Positions 34,234 to 42,412 of a DNA stretch of 64,000 bases are shown in pieces. The DNA is taken from NCBI RefSeq assembly GCF_000981805.1, contig NZ_CP011132.1, positions 3,720,001-3,784,000 on the forward strand. The letters are read 5' to 3'. The stretch comes from Citrobacter amalonaticus Y19. GTDB lineage: Bacteria > Pseudomonadota > Gammaproteobacteria > Enterobacterales > Enterobacteriaceae. The translations under genes were made by a program, and so were the position numbers. The notes under the pieces are model-generated. The model was not told the origin of the DNA, made no database searches, and was given only the letters and a program-made list of their open reading frames with translations. Numbering within the stretch: position 1 is the stretch's first letter; every line of letters starts with the position of its first letter.

Positions 34234-35346
34234 ATGTCAGGCATTCAATTACAGTCAGTAGGCAAAATCTATCCGAATGGCTTCCAGGCGATTCATGGCG
34301 TTGATCTTGAAATTCACGATGGCGAATTTATGGTTTTTGTCGGGCCATCCGGCTGCGCAAAATCAACGTTACTGCGCATGATCGCCGGGCTGGAAGAGAT
34401 TACTCATGGCCATATTTCTATTGGCGAACGCTGCGTTAACGATCTGCTGCCAAAAGAGCGCGGCGTGGCGATGGTCTTTCAAAATTACGCCCTCTATCCC
34501 CATATGACTATCTACAAAAATATGGCGTTCAGCCTGCAGGGCAAAATGAACAAGCAGGAGATTGATGTTCGCGTACGGGATGCCGCACGCAAACTGGAAA
34601 TCGAAACGCTACTCGACAAAAAGCCCGGTCAACTTTCGGGGGGACAGTGCCAGCGCGTTGCCGTTGGCAGGGCCATTGTTCGTAAGCCTGAAGTGTTTTT
34701 GTTTGATGAGCCGCTGTCCAATCTCGACGCCAAACTGCGCGTATCGATGCGCGTGCGTCTGACAGAACTTCATCGCCAGTTGCGTCACGAAGGGGTGAAC
34801 GCGACGATGGTGTACGTCACGCACGATCAGATTGAAGCGATGACCATGGGTGACCGCATTTGTGTGCTCAACGGCGGACGGATTATGCAGGTCGACACCC
34901 CGGGCAATATCTACCATCAGCCAAAAAATAAATTCGTGGCGGGTTTCATCGGTAACCCGGCAATGAACATTCATCTGCTGGCACTCGACCCCGATACGCA
35001 CGGGCTCCGTCTGGATGACGCGCTGACCCTGCCCTTAACCGCACGACTCGCCTCCCAACTGACAAATTATCCGCATGACAGCGTCTGGTTTGGCATCCGG
35101 CCAGAGGCGATTCAACTGGCGCAGCACAACGATCCTGCGGCCTTCGACGCCCGGATAACCAACGTGGAAAGAATGGGCAATGAAGATCTCCTGCATTTCG
35201 ACATCGGCGCACAGCCAATGATCCTGCGAGTCAATTCGTCACCGGACTGGAGCCCTCTCCCCGGCGAATCGATCAGGGTGAAATTCAATCTTGACGCCGC
35301 TTTTTTATTCGACAAGCAGGATGAAGAAAATTTAGCCGGGTCCTGA
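34234..35346 (+). CDS. ABC sugar transporter ATPase (MalK/UgpC type)
   Basis: 370 residues with Walker A GPSGCAKST (37-45), Q-loop FQNYALYPHM, signature LSGGQCQR (134-141), Walker B VFLFDEPLSNLDA and H-loop VTHDQIEA. A C-terminal TOBE/OB regulatory domain follows (about 235-370). Walker A has Ala where most MalK-type proteins have Gly at position 42, a tolerated variation. It energises uptake by the preceding permeases. That the operon has its own ATPase, with no PTS component, means the sugar enters unphosphorylated. Confidence 0.92.
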   Translation: MSGIQLQSVGKIYPNGFQAIHGVDLEIHDGEFMVFVGPSGCAKSTLLRMIAGLEEITHGHISIGERCVNDLLPKERGVAMVFQNYALYPHMTIYKNMAFSLQGKMNKQEIDVRVRDAARKLEIETLLDKKPGQLSGGQCQRVAVGRAIVRKPEVFLFDEPLSNLDAKLRVSMRVRLTELHRQLRHEGVNATMVYVTHDQIEAMTMGDRICVLNGGRIMQVDTPGNIYHQPKNKFVAGFIGNPAMNIHLLALDPDTHGLRLDDALTLPLTARLASQLTNYPHDSVWFGIRPEAIQLAQHNDPAAFDARITNVERMGNEDLLHFDIGAQPMILRVNSSPDWSPLPGESIRVKFNLDAAFLFDKQDEENLAGS

Positions 35347-35451
35347 TGTCGCGAACGTCATCGGCAGGCGCAAAAAATAACAGTTTGTTTTTTTCATGCC
35401 CCACGGCGCAGAACAATGCGAATTCAGGCGAGGGCAAAATGAGAGGTTTAT

Positions 35452-36708
35452 ATGTGTGCAAAGAAAGTGACCGTGTTAGTGGTTGGCGCAGGCGCGCGCG
35501 GCGAAATATATTCTCGTTACGCGCTTGAACATCCGGATCGCATGCAGGTTGTCGGTGTGGCAGAACCCAGAGAGGCGTACCGCCAACAATTTGTCACTCA
35601 GCATAAGATTGTTCAGGAAAACATCTTTAGCGACTGGAAGGAGGCCGCGGCCCGCCCGCGAATGGCGGACGTCGTGCTGATCTGTACTCAGGATACAATG
35701 CACAAAGAGCCCGCCGTCGCGCTTGCCGATCTCGGCTATCACATCCTACTGGAAAAGCCTCTCGCCCCCACGCCGGAAGATTGCCGCACCATCATTGCGG
35801 CGGTGAAACGCAACAACGTTTTATTGGGTGTCGCTCACGTTCTGCGCTACACCCGTTACACGCAAAAACTCAAGTCCCTGCTCGACAGCGGAGTGATTGG
35901 CGACATCGTCAGCATGCAGCATCTCGAGCCCGTAGGTTACTGGCACCAGGCGCACTCCTTCGTTCGCGGTAACTGGCGTAATGAAGCAGAATCGTCGTTT
36001 ATGCTGCTACAGAAATCCTGCCACGATATGGACTGGATCCGCTACATCATGGGCGACCACTGTCAGGATGTGACCTCATTCGGTAACCTGAGCCATTTCG
36101 TGAAGGAGAACCAGCCGGAGGGCGCCGCCGATCGCTGCCTGGATTGCCAGGTTGAAGCGACCTGCCCCTGGTCAGCCTGTAAGATTTACCTCGGCGAGGA
36201 TCACAAATGCACGCCGCACTTCCGTCGCGTGCTGACGGCGGATCCCACGGAGGAAAACGTTCGCCAGGCGCTGCGCGAAGGTCCGTATGGCCGCTGCGTT
36301 TATCGCTGTGATAACGACGTGGTGGATCATCAGGTGGTGAACTTACGCTTTGCCCATCAGCAAACCGTCACGTTCACCATGACCGCCTTTACCCGCATGG
36401 AAGATCGAAAGACGCGGCTTTTCGGTACGAAAGGCTATCTCGAGGGCAATGGCGAGCAGATCCGGGTGTTTGATTTTCTGACGGATAGCGAGACAGTTTA
36501 CGCGATCGAAGAGATCGCCGCTGGCACACAAACCCAGATGGGAGGCCACGGCGGTGGTGACTACTATCTGATGGATCGCTTTATCCACGCCGTGATGGCA
36601 GGCGATCAAAGTATGATTCTCTCCGGCCCCGATGAATCACTGGAAAGTCACTTAATGGTCTTTGCCGCTGAGCGCGCTCGCAAGGAAAACTGTCTGGTTA
36701 CACTGTGA
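35452..36708 (+). CDS. Gfo/Idh/MocA-family oxidoreductase with a cysteine cluster
   Basis: 418 residues. The N-terminal Rossmann domain begins VTVLVVGAGARGEIYSRYA, with the conserved EKP lysine at 101-103 (LLEKPLAPT) and KSCHDMDWIRYIMG at 188-201. An unusual insert carries Cys229, Cys232, Cys238 and Cys243 (RCLDCQVEATCPWSACK), then Cys253, Cys282 and Cys286, which looks like a metal site. The family oxidises or reduces sugars with NAD(P); some members (GH109, 3-keto-glycoside systems) use transient oxidation to cleave glycosides. The substrate is unknown. GAGAGG precedes the ATG, and a 105-bp gap separates it from the ATPase. Confidence 0.82.
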   Translation: MCAKKVTVLVVGAGARGEIYSRYALEHPDRMQVVGVAEPREAYRQQFVTQHKIVQENIFSDWKEAAARPRMADVVLICTQDTMHKEPAVALADLGYHILLEKPLAPTPEDCRTIIAAVKRNNVLLGVAHVLRYTRYTQKLKSLLDSGVIGDIVSMQHLEPVGYWHQAHSFVRGNWRNEAESSFMLLQKSCHDMDWIRYIMGDHCQDVTSFGNLSHFVKENQPEGAADRCLDCQVEATCPWSACKIYLGEDHKCTPHFRRVLTADPTEENVRQALREGPYGRCVYRCDNDVVDHQVVNLRFAHQQTVTFTMTAFTRMEDRKTRLFGTKGYLEGNGEQIRVFDFLTDSETVYAIEEIAAGTQTQMGGHGGGDYYLMDRFIHAVMAGDQSMILSGPDESLESHLMVFAAERARKENCLVTL

Positions 36709-36726
36709 AATTCGAGGAGATGTGGC

Positions 36727-37647
36727 ATGTTTTACGGTGTTGATATTGGCGGCACAAAAACTGAAATTGTCGCCTTTGATAAGGAAATGCAGGTTTGCTG
36801 GCGCAAGCGCGTGGCCACGCCGGTTCAGGATTACGAACTCTTTCTCTCGACGTTTACCTCGCTTATCGATACAGCCGACTGGGCAACGGGGATGCAGGGC
36901 AAAATCGGCATTGGTATGCCCGGATTGATGGACAGGCATACCGGAAAGCTGCTGTCGTCGAATGTCCCCTGCCTGACCGGGCGTCAGGTAATGAACGATC
37001 TGGCGCATCGACTCAACCGCTCGGTGGCGCTGGATAATGACTGCTGCTGCTTCGCGCTGTCGGAAGCGCATACTCATCAGGCTCGTCAGTTCTCACGAAT
37101 TTTTGGGGCGATTATCGGCACCGGCATGGGCGGAGGACTGGTGATCGACGGACAGTTGTATCGTGGGCGCAACCGGATGGCCAGCGAGTTTGGTCATTTA
37201 CCGCTACCGGCCACCTTTATGCGTCGCTATAACCTGCCGGAAATCAAGTGCGGCTGCGGCCTTCAGGGCTGTCTGGAGCGCTACCAGTCCGGGCCAGGCT
37301 TACTCTGGCTGCATAAGCACTTAAGCGGTGAGTCGCTCAAAATGGAGACGCTGCTGGAAAACTATCGTCATGGCAACGCCAGCGCCGTCGCCACCGTTGA
37401 GGCGTGGATTGACATGCTGGGCTGTACGCTGGCGCAGTTGCAACTGATTCTTGACGTCGACGCCTTTGTACTGGGGGGAGGCGTCTCTAACATTGAGGAA
37501 ATTTACACCCTACTGCCGGGCGCCATGTCGCGCTACCTCTTCCCCGGCCTAGCCCCCGCGAATGTCTTCCCGGCCGTGCATGGCGCGTCCAGCGGCGTAC
37601 GCGGTGCCGCCCTGTTGCTGGTCGAACAGGATGCGTTAATGCACTAA
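36727..37647 (+). CDS. ROK-family sugar kinase, NagK-like
   Basis: 306 residues with the phosphate-binding DIGGTKTE (6-13), catalytic Asp105 in ALDNDCCCFALSEA, the substrate-binding EFGH (154-157), and the ROK zinc motif His157 with CGCGLQGC (175-182). It aligns along its whole length with E. coli NagK (N-acetylglucosamine kinase), including MYYGFDIGGTK/MFYGVDIGGTK and RGAAxLL at the end. It probably phosphorylates an N-acetylhexosamine at O6. Next to the GalNAc cluster, GalNAc is a natural candidate, but GlcNAc, ManNAc or a plain hexose are not excluded. It follows the oxidoreductase by 18 bp and is last in the operon. Confidence 0.88.
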   Translation: MFYGVDIGGTKTEIVAFDKEMQVCWRKRVATPVQDYELFLSTFTSLIDTADWATGMQGKIGIGMPGLMDRHTGKLLSSNVPCLTGRQVMNDLAHRLNRSVALDNDCCCFALSEAHTHQARQFSRIFGAIIGTGMGGGLVIDGQLYRGRNRMASEFGHLPLPATFMRRYNLPEIKCGCGLQGCLERYQSGPGLLWLHKHLSGESLKMETLLENYRHGNASAVATVEAWIDMLGCTLAQLQLILDVDAFVLGGGVSNIEEIYTLLPGAMSRYLFPGLAPANVFPAVHGASSGVRGAALLLVEQDALMH

Positions 37648-37648
37648 G

Positions 37649-37683
37649 ACATCGCCGGCAAAAACGCGTTTTGCCGGCGATGT
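37649..37683. terminator. Shared hairpin between convergent kinase and regulator genes
   Basis: A perfect 15-bp stem (ACATCGCCGGCAAAA with its complement, ending in TTTTGCCGGCGATGT) fills the 39-bp gap. It can terminate both converging transcripts, although T runs are short. Confidence 0.75.
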
Positions 37684-37686
37684 TCC

Positions 37687-38457
37687 TCATTCATCCACGA
37701 TAACGACATCCACCCCCATCTGGCTGAGCGCCTGATGGTAATGCGCCGGGATACCGCTGTCGGTAATCACCCGATCAATACCGTTGATTTCACTGATCAT
37801 GCAAAAACTCTTGCGGCCAAACTTACTGGAATCCGCAACCACCGTGACCTCCTGCGCCACCTGGCACATCACCTGGTTAAGGTGCGCTTCTCCCGGATGT
37901 GGCGTGGTGATCCCGGCTTCCAGACAAAATCCATCGACGCCCAAAAAGAGCTTATCAAACCGATACTGTCTGAGCTGATGTTCCGCCGAAGGGCCATACA
38001 GCGAGTAAACGCTTTGCCTGACATTTCCCCCCAGGATCATGACATCCACGCGTTCAAAATTGGCAAGTTCCCAGGCAATGTTAAGCGCATTGGTCATCAC
38101 CACCAGATCGCGGCGGCTTTTCAGCAGCGGTGGAATAAGCGTGGTGGTCGAGCCGGAATCGAGAATCAATGTGTCGCCATCTTTCACAAAGCTGGCCGCT
38201 TTTTCCGCAATGCGCGATTTCACATCGCGATTCAGTCGGTCTTTGTCCTGTAAGGGACGATCGAGGGCAAAGTGTTGATTTAACACGGCTCCGCCATAGG
38301 AGCGCATGACGCAGCCTTTCTGCTCGAGATAACGTAAGTCATTGCGGATCGTGACGCTTGAGACGCCGAAATGCACACTCAGGGGTTCGACACGAACGCT
38401 GCCTTGATCGCATAACAGGTCAATTATTTGTTCGCGACGTCTTAAGTTATCCAGCAT
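37687..38457 (-). CDS. DeoR-family transcriptional regulator, AgaR-like
   Basis: 256 residues with an N-terminal winged helix (LRRREQIIDLLCDQGSVRVE, then GVSSVTIRNDLRYLEQKGCV) and a C-terminal sugar-phosphate sensor domain with DSGSTTTLI and FLGVDGFCLEAGITT. It resembles AgaR encoded next door, with nearly the same recognition helix. It probably represses the convergent ABC-oxidoreductase-kinase operon and itself, released by a sugar phosphate such as the kinase product. This is inferred from position and family. The target may be the TTTCGTTTT elements listed separately. Confidence 0.85.
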   Translation of the reverse strand: MLDNLRRREQIIDLLCDQGSVRVEPLSVHFGVSSVTIRNDLRYLEQKGCVMRSYGGAVLNQHFALDRPLQDKDRLNRDVKSRIAEKAASFVKDGDTLILDSGSTTTLIPPLLKSRRDLVVMTNALNIAWELANFERVDVMILGGNVRQSVYSLYGPSAEHQLRQYRFDKLFLGVDGFCLEAGITTPHPGEAHLNQVMCQVAQEVTVVADSSKFGRKSFCMISEINGIDRVITDSGIPAHYHQALSQMGVDVVIVDE

Positions 38458-38778
38458 TGCTTTTGCTCCATTGCATATTGTTATGTTTTAGCGATTTATC
38501 GCTTTCGTTTTCTTTTAAATATATTAAATCAGAAGACTTAAGGCGAATTTGTGAACACGTCTACAGCGCGGATTTTGGCAAAAACACCTCGTTTTCTTTC
38601 GTTTTATCTAAACTGAAAATGGGAAAGGCGAAAGATCGAAAAGCGTGCAGGACAGGTGAGCGGGAGTCTGGGACGAAAAATCAGTGAAAAAACGAAAGCG
38701 GGTTCGTAAAAAACCCGCTGGCATTTTTCTTTTTGTTTAATTGAAGGACATCACAATTTTGAATTTTAACGACGCCGC
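38458..38778 (-). promoter_or_regulatory. Promoter region of the AgaR-like regulator, with agaR terminator
   Basis: TTTCGTTTTCTTTTAAAT (38503-38520) and TTTCGTTTTATCTAAACT (38597-38614) are two candidate operators. Near 38697-38719, AGCGGGTT and AACCCGCT form a hairpin flanked by T runs on both strands that probably terminates agaR. No gene was seen in this 321-bp gap. Confidence 0.55.
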
Positions 38779-39582
38779 CTAAACGATAATGACCTCAACG
38801 CCGCTGCGATGAAATTCCTTCAGGCTCTCTTCCGGGATACCTTCATCGACGATGATGGTATGAATACGCTGGGTATCAATAATTTTATGCAGGCTCGAGC
38901 GGTTAAATTTGCTGGAGTCGGTGACCACGATAATCCGTTCCGCCACTTCACACATCCGGCGATTCAGTCGGGCTTCGTCCTCGTTATGGGTACTGACGCC
39001 CCGCTCTAAATCAATGGCGTCGACGCCCAGGAACAGCATATCGAAGTGATAATTCTGCAACGATTGTTCGGCCTGATCGCCGTAAAACGACTGCGACTGC
39101 CGACGCAGATGACCACCGGTCATCAACAACTCCACGCCCTCCGCTTCCAGTAAGGCATTAGCGACGTTCATTCCGTTAGTCATCGCAATCACATCGGTAT
39201 GCTGGCGCATCAGGCACGCAATCTCATACGTCGTCGTGCCGGAGTCCAGGATCACGCGGTGACCCGGTTTGATAAGCCCCACGGCCGCTTTGGCGATACT
39301 GCGTTTCACCGCCGTGTTCAGCGAACTTTTATCTTCGACGGAAGGCTCCGCGCCCGGGGTATTGCTGTCGCAAATCAACGCGCCGCCATAGGCGCGAACG
39401 GCGATCCCCTGCTTTTCCAGGAACGCCAGATCGTTGCGGATCGTCACCGTGGAAACGCCAAACAATCCCGAAAGATCGCTTACCTGCACGCTTCCTTGCT
39501 GCCGCAACCGCTGGATAATCTGCTCACGCCTTTCGCTGGTGCCTGACACTCGCTTGTCTCCAGAAGCATCGGTATTGCTCAT
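38779..39582 (-). CDS. agaR: DeoR-family repressor of the aga cluster
   Basis: 267 residues starting MSNTDASGDKRVSGTSERRE, closely matching E. coli AgaR. The winged helix is SVQVSDLSGLFGVSTVTIRN, and the DeoR sensor domain has DSGTTTYEIA and FLGVDAIDLERGVSTHNEDEA. It represses kbaZ, agaS and its own promoter, and is released by a galactosamine-type sugar phosphate. It is divergent from kbaZ, and three matches to the AgaR consensus lie in the gap. Its C-terminus (VEVIIV) is two residues shorter than in K-12. Confidence 0.96.
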   Translation of the reverse strand: MSNTDASGDKRVSGTSERREQIIQRLRQQGSVQVSDLSGLFGVSTVTIRNDLAFLEKQGIAVRAYGGALICDSNTPGAEPSVEDKSSLNTAVKRSIAKAAVGLIKPGHRVILDSGTTTYEIACLMRQHTDVIAMTNGMNVANALLEAEGVELLMTGGHLRRQSQSFYGDQAEQSLQNYHFDMLFLGVDAIDLERGVSTHNEDEARLNRRMCEVAERIIVVTDSSKFNRSSLHKIIDTQRIHTIIVDEGIPEESLKEFHRSGVEVIIV

Positions 39583-39599
39583 AAGAAATCCTTTGGCTA

Positions 39600-39623
39600 A
39601 TTCTTTCGTTTCATTTCGTTTCG
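39600..39623 (+). promoter_or_regulatory. AgaR operator near agaR
   Basis: TTTCGTTTCATTTCGTTTCG, from 39604, follows the published AgaR consensus of TTTC-type direct repeats with about three mismatches. It lies 18-41 bp before the agaR start, suited for autorepression. Confidence 0.7.
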
Positions 39624-39739
39624 CCTATTAACGCCTTTCTTTTGTCGGAATGCAAGCCGAAAAAAGCCGACAAGAAGGGCAAAAACGTCGGCTGAATGCT
39701 TTCATTATGTTTCTTTTGTGAAACAGATCGGAAAACTAT

Positions 39740-39801
39740 TATCTTTCGTTTTATTTTTATAAGACCATGATGCAGTATCAATTGAAACAAAACGAAAGAT
39801 T
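39740..39801. promoter_or_regulatory. Two AgaR operators before kbaZ
   Basis: TTTCGTTTTATTTTTATAAG from 39744 on the plus strand and TTTCGTTTTGTTTCAATTGA on the minus strand (39797 downward) are oppositely oriented matches to the AgaR consensus. They lie 33-94 bp before the kbaZ start. Confidence 0.7.
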
Positions 39802-39833
39802 GCAAGTCGCAGTTACCTGATCTGGAGAGGAAA

Positions 39834-41129
39834 GTGAAACATCTGACTGATATGGTGGAGCAGCATAAACGAGGTAAGGCAAACGGAATTTACGCCGTTT
39901 GTTCCGCGCATCCGCTGGTACTGGAATCCGCAATACGTTACGCGCAGGCAAATCACTCGCCGCTGCTGATTGAAGCAACCTCGAATCAGGTTGACCAGTT
40001 TGGCGGTTACACCGGCATGACCCCAGCCGATTTTCGCCATTTTGTCTGCCAACTGGCCGACTCGCTTGATTTCCCTCAGGAGCAGTTGATTCTGGGGGGT
40101 GACCACCTTGGGCCCAACCGTTGGCAAAATCTGGCCGCAGAACCGGCAATGGCCCATGCCGACGAACTGATCAGAAGCTATGTCGCCGCCGGATTCAAAA
40201 AAATTCACCTTGATTGCAGCATGTCCTGCCAGGGCGATCCCGTGCCATTGACCGATGCCATCGTCGCGGAACGCGCCGCGCGTCTGGCGAAGGTAGCCGA
40301 AGAGACCTGCATCGCCCACTTTGGTGAGTCAGATCTCGTCTATGTGATTGGCACTGAAGTACCGGTACCGGGCGGTGCCCATGAGACGTTAACCGAACTG
40401 GCGGTCACCACGCCTGAAGCCGCGCGCACAACGCTGGAAGCCCATCGCCACGCCTTTGAAAAACAGGGACTCGACAATATGTGGTCGCGCATCATCGCGC
40501 TGGTGGTGCAACCCGGCGTTGAGTTCGATCATACCCACATCATTGATTATCAACCGCAGAAAGCCGTCGCGTTAAGCAAGATGGTTGAAGCCTATGACAC
40601 GCTGGTCTTTGAAGCGCACTCCACGGATTATCAAACGCCGCAGTCACTGCGCCAGTTAGTGAAAGATCACTTTGCCATCCTGAAAGTCGGTCCGGCCCTA
40701 ACCTTCGCCCTGCGCGAAGCGCTGTTCTCGCTGGCCGCTATCGAAGAAGAGTTGCTCCCGGCAAAAGCCTGTTCCGACCTGCGTCATGTCCTTGAGAGCG
40801 TCATGCTCGATCGTCCGGAATACTGGCAAAGCCACTACCACGGCGATGGCAACACCCGTCGTCTGGCACGCGGCTACAGCTATTCCGATCGTGTTCGTTA
40901 CTACTGGCCGGACAGCCAGATTGATGACGCGTTTGAACGACTGGTGCGCAATCTGGCGGATGACCCGATTCCGCTGCCGCTCATTAGCCAGTATATGCCG
41001 TTACAGTACGTGAAAGTGCGCGAGGGAGATCTCAATGCCACACCGCGAGAACTCATCATCAACCACATTCAGGACATACTGCAGCAGTACCATGCCGCCT
41101 GCCAGGGCGTAACGTCCCAGAACGGATAA
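39834..41129 (+). CDS. kbaZ: Tagatose-1,6-bisphosphate aldolase subunit KbaZ
   Basis: 431 residues, matching E. coli KbaZ/AgaZ (GatZ/KbaZ family), including LILGGDHLGPNRWQNLAAEP and VGPALTFALREALFSLAAIEE. The subunit is non-catalytic or chaperone-like, needed for full activity and stability of KbaY. Together they split tagatose-1,6-bisphosphate into DHAP and glyceraldehyde-3-phosphate. Translation starts at a GTG at 39834, 4 bp after GGAGAGG; this matches the family start KHLTDMV. It is the first gene of kbaZ-agaVWEFA. Confidence 0.95.
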   Translation: MKHLTDMVEQHKRGKANGIYAVCSAHPLVLESAIRYAQANHSPLLIEATSNQVDQFGGYTGMTPADFRHFVCQLADSLDFPQEQLILGGDHLGPNRWQNLAAEPAMAHADELIRSYVAAGFKKIHLDCSMSCQGDPVPLTDAIVAERAARLAKVAEETCIAHFGESDLVYVIGTEVPVPGGAHETLTELAVTTPEAARTTLEAHRHAFEKQGLDNMWSRIIALVVQPGVEFDHTHIIDYQPQKAVALSKMVEAYDTLVFEAHSTDYQTPQSLRQLVKDHFAILKVGPALTFALREALFSLAAIEEELLPAKACSDLRHVLESVMLDRPEYWQSHYHGDGNTRRLARGYSYSDRVRYYWPDSQIDDAFERLVRNLADDPIPLPLISQYMPLQYVKVREGDLNATPRELIINHIQDILQQYHAACQGVTSQNG

Positions 41130-41148
41130 CAAAAAAGAGGAATACGCT

Positions 41149-41622
41149 ATGCCAAATATTGTACTCAGCCGTATCGACGAAAGGCTCATTCATGGTCAGG
41201 TCGGGGTGCAGTGGGTCGGATTTGCGGGGGCGAATCTGGTACTGGTCGCCAACGATGAGGTGGCGGAAGACACCGTGCAACAGAACCTGATGGAGATGGT
41301 GCTGGCGGAAGGGATTGCCGTGCGTTTCTGGTCACTGCAAAAAGTGATCGACAACATTCACCGCGCCGCTGACCGACAGAAGATTTTGCTGGTCTGCAAG
41401 TCCCCCACCGATTTCCTCAGGCTGGTCGAAGGTGGGGTTCCTGTGACACGGATCAACGTAGGAAATATGCACTACGCCAATGGCAAGCAGCAGATTGCCA
41501 AAACGGTCTCTGTCGACGCGACCGATATTACGGCGTTTAACGGCCTGAAAGCCGCCGGGGTGGAATGTTTCGTTCAGGGCGTTCCGACAGAACCCGCGCA
41601 GGATCTCTTTAAACTCATCTGA
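41149..41622 (+). CDS. agaV: GalNAc-specific PTS enzyme IIB
   Basis: 157 residues of the mannose/sorbose PTS IIB family. The phosphorylated histidine is His15 in SRIDERLIHGQVGVQW. It takes phosphate from AgaF and passes it to N-acetylgalactosamine during uptake through AgaW/AgaE. It lies 19 bp after kbaZ with AGAGGA as ribosome binding site. Length equals E. coli AgaV. Confidence 0.95.
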   Translation: MPNIVLSRIDERLIHGQVGVQWVGFAGANLVLVANDEVAEDTVQQNLMEMVLAEGIAVRFWSLQKVIDNIHRAADRQKILLVCKSPTDFLRLVEGGVPVTRINVGNMHYANGKQQIAKTVSVDATDITAFNGLKAAGVECFVQGVPTEPAQDLFKLI

Positions 41623-41632
41623 GGCCTTCACC

Positions 41633-42412
41633 ATGGAAATTAGTCTGTTACAGGCTTTTGCATTAGGTATCCTCGCCTTTATTGCCGGCCTGGATATGTT
41701 CAACGGATTAACACACATGCACCGCCCGGTGGTGCTTGGGCCGCTGGTCGGCCTGATTCTGGGCGACTTGCATACCGGTATTTTAACCGGCGGTACGCTG
41801 GAGCTGGTGTGGATGGGGCTCGCACCGCTCGCGGGCGCACAACCGCCAAACGTCATTATCGGCACCATCGTGGGCACGACGTTCGCCATTACGACAGGGG
41901 TGAAACCGGATGTCGCCGTGGGCGTCGCCGTGCCGTTTGCCGTCGCAGTACAGATGGGGATTACGTTCCTGTTCTCCGTGATGTCTGGGGTGATGTCCCG
42001 CTGCGATCGCATGGCGGCGAATGCCGATACCGCCGGCATTGAACGGGTTAACTATCTGGCGTTACTGGCTCTGGGGATTTTCTATTTTCTGTGCGCGTTC
42101 CTGCCGATCTACTTCGGTGCAGAGCACGCGAAAACGGCCATTGATGTCCTGCCGGAACGTCTGATTGACGGTCTCGGCGTCGCAGGCGGCATCATGCCAG
42201 CCATCGGCTTTGCCGTACTGCTGAAAATCATGATGAAAAACGTCTATATCCCTTACTTTATCATCGGTTTCGTGGGGGCCGCCTGGCTCAAACTACCGGT
42301 ACTGGCTATCGCCGCTGCCGCGCTGGCAATGGCGCTGATCGACCTGCTGCGTAAATCGCCAGAACCGACCCAACCTGAGGCCCAGAAAGAGGAATTCGAA
42401 GATGGCATCTAA
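41633..42412 (+). CDS. agaW: GalNAc-specific PTS enzyme IIC
   Basis: 259 residues, a full-length mannose-family IIC membrane protein with the characteristic GGTLELVWMGLAPLAGAQPP block near residues 52-71 and several transmembrane helices. In E. coli K-12 agaW is truncated; here it is intact, so GalNAc uptake through AgaVWEF should be functional. It overlaps agaE by 11 bases, indicating translational coupling. Confidence 0.95.
   Translation: MEISLLQAFALGILAFIAGLDMFNGLTHMHRPVVLGPLVGLILGDLHTGILTGGTLELVWMGLAPLAGAQPPNVIIGTIVGTTFAITTGVKPDVAVGVAVPFAVAVQMGITFLFSVMSGVMSRCDRMAANADTAGIERVNYLALLALGIFYFLCAFLPIYFGAEHAKTAIDVLPERLIDGLGVAGGIMPAIGFAVLLKIMMKNVYIPYFIIGFVGAAWLKLPVLAIAAAALAMALIDLLRKSPEPTQPEAQKEEFEDGI

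Noticed and set aside
36727..37647. Reading the ROK protein as a glucokinase or a ROK repressor
   Set aside because: There is no N-terminal helix-turn-helix, so it is not a ROK repressor; and the whole-length match is to NagK rather than to glucokinase, although a hexose substrate is not strictly excluded.
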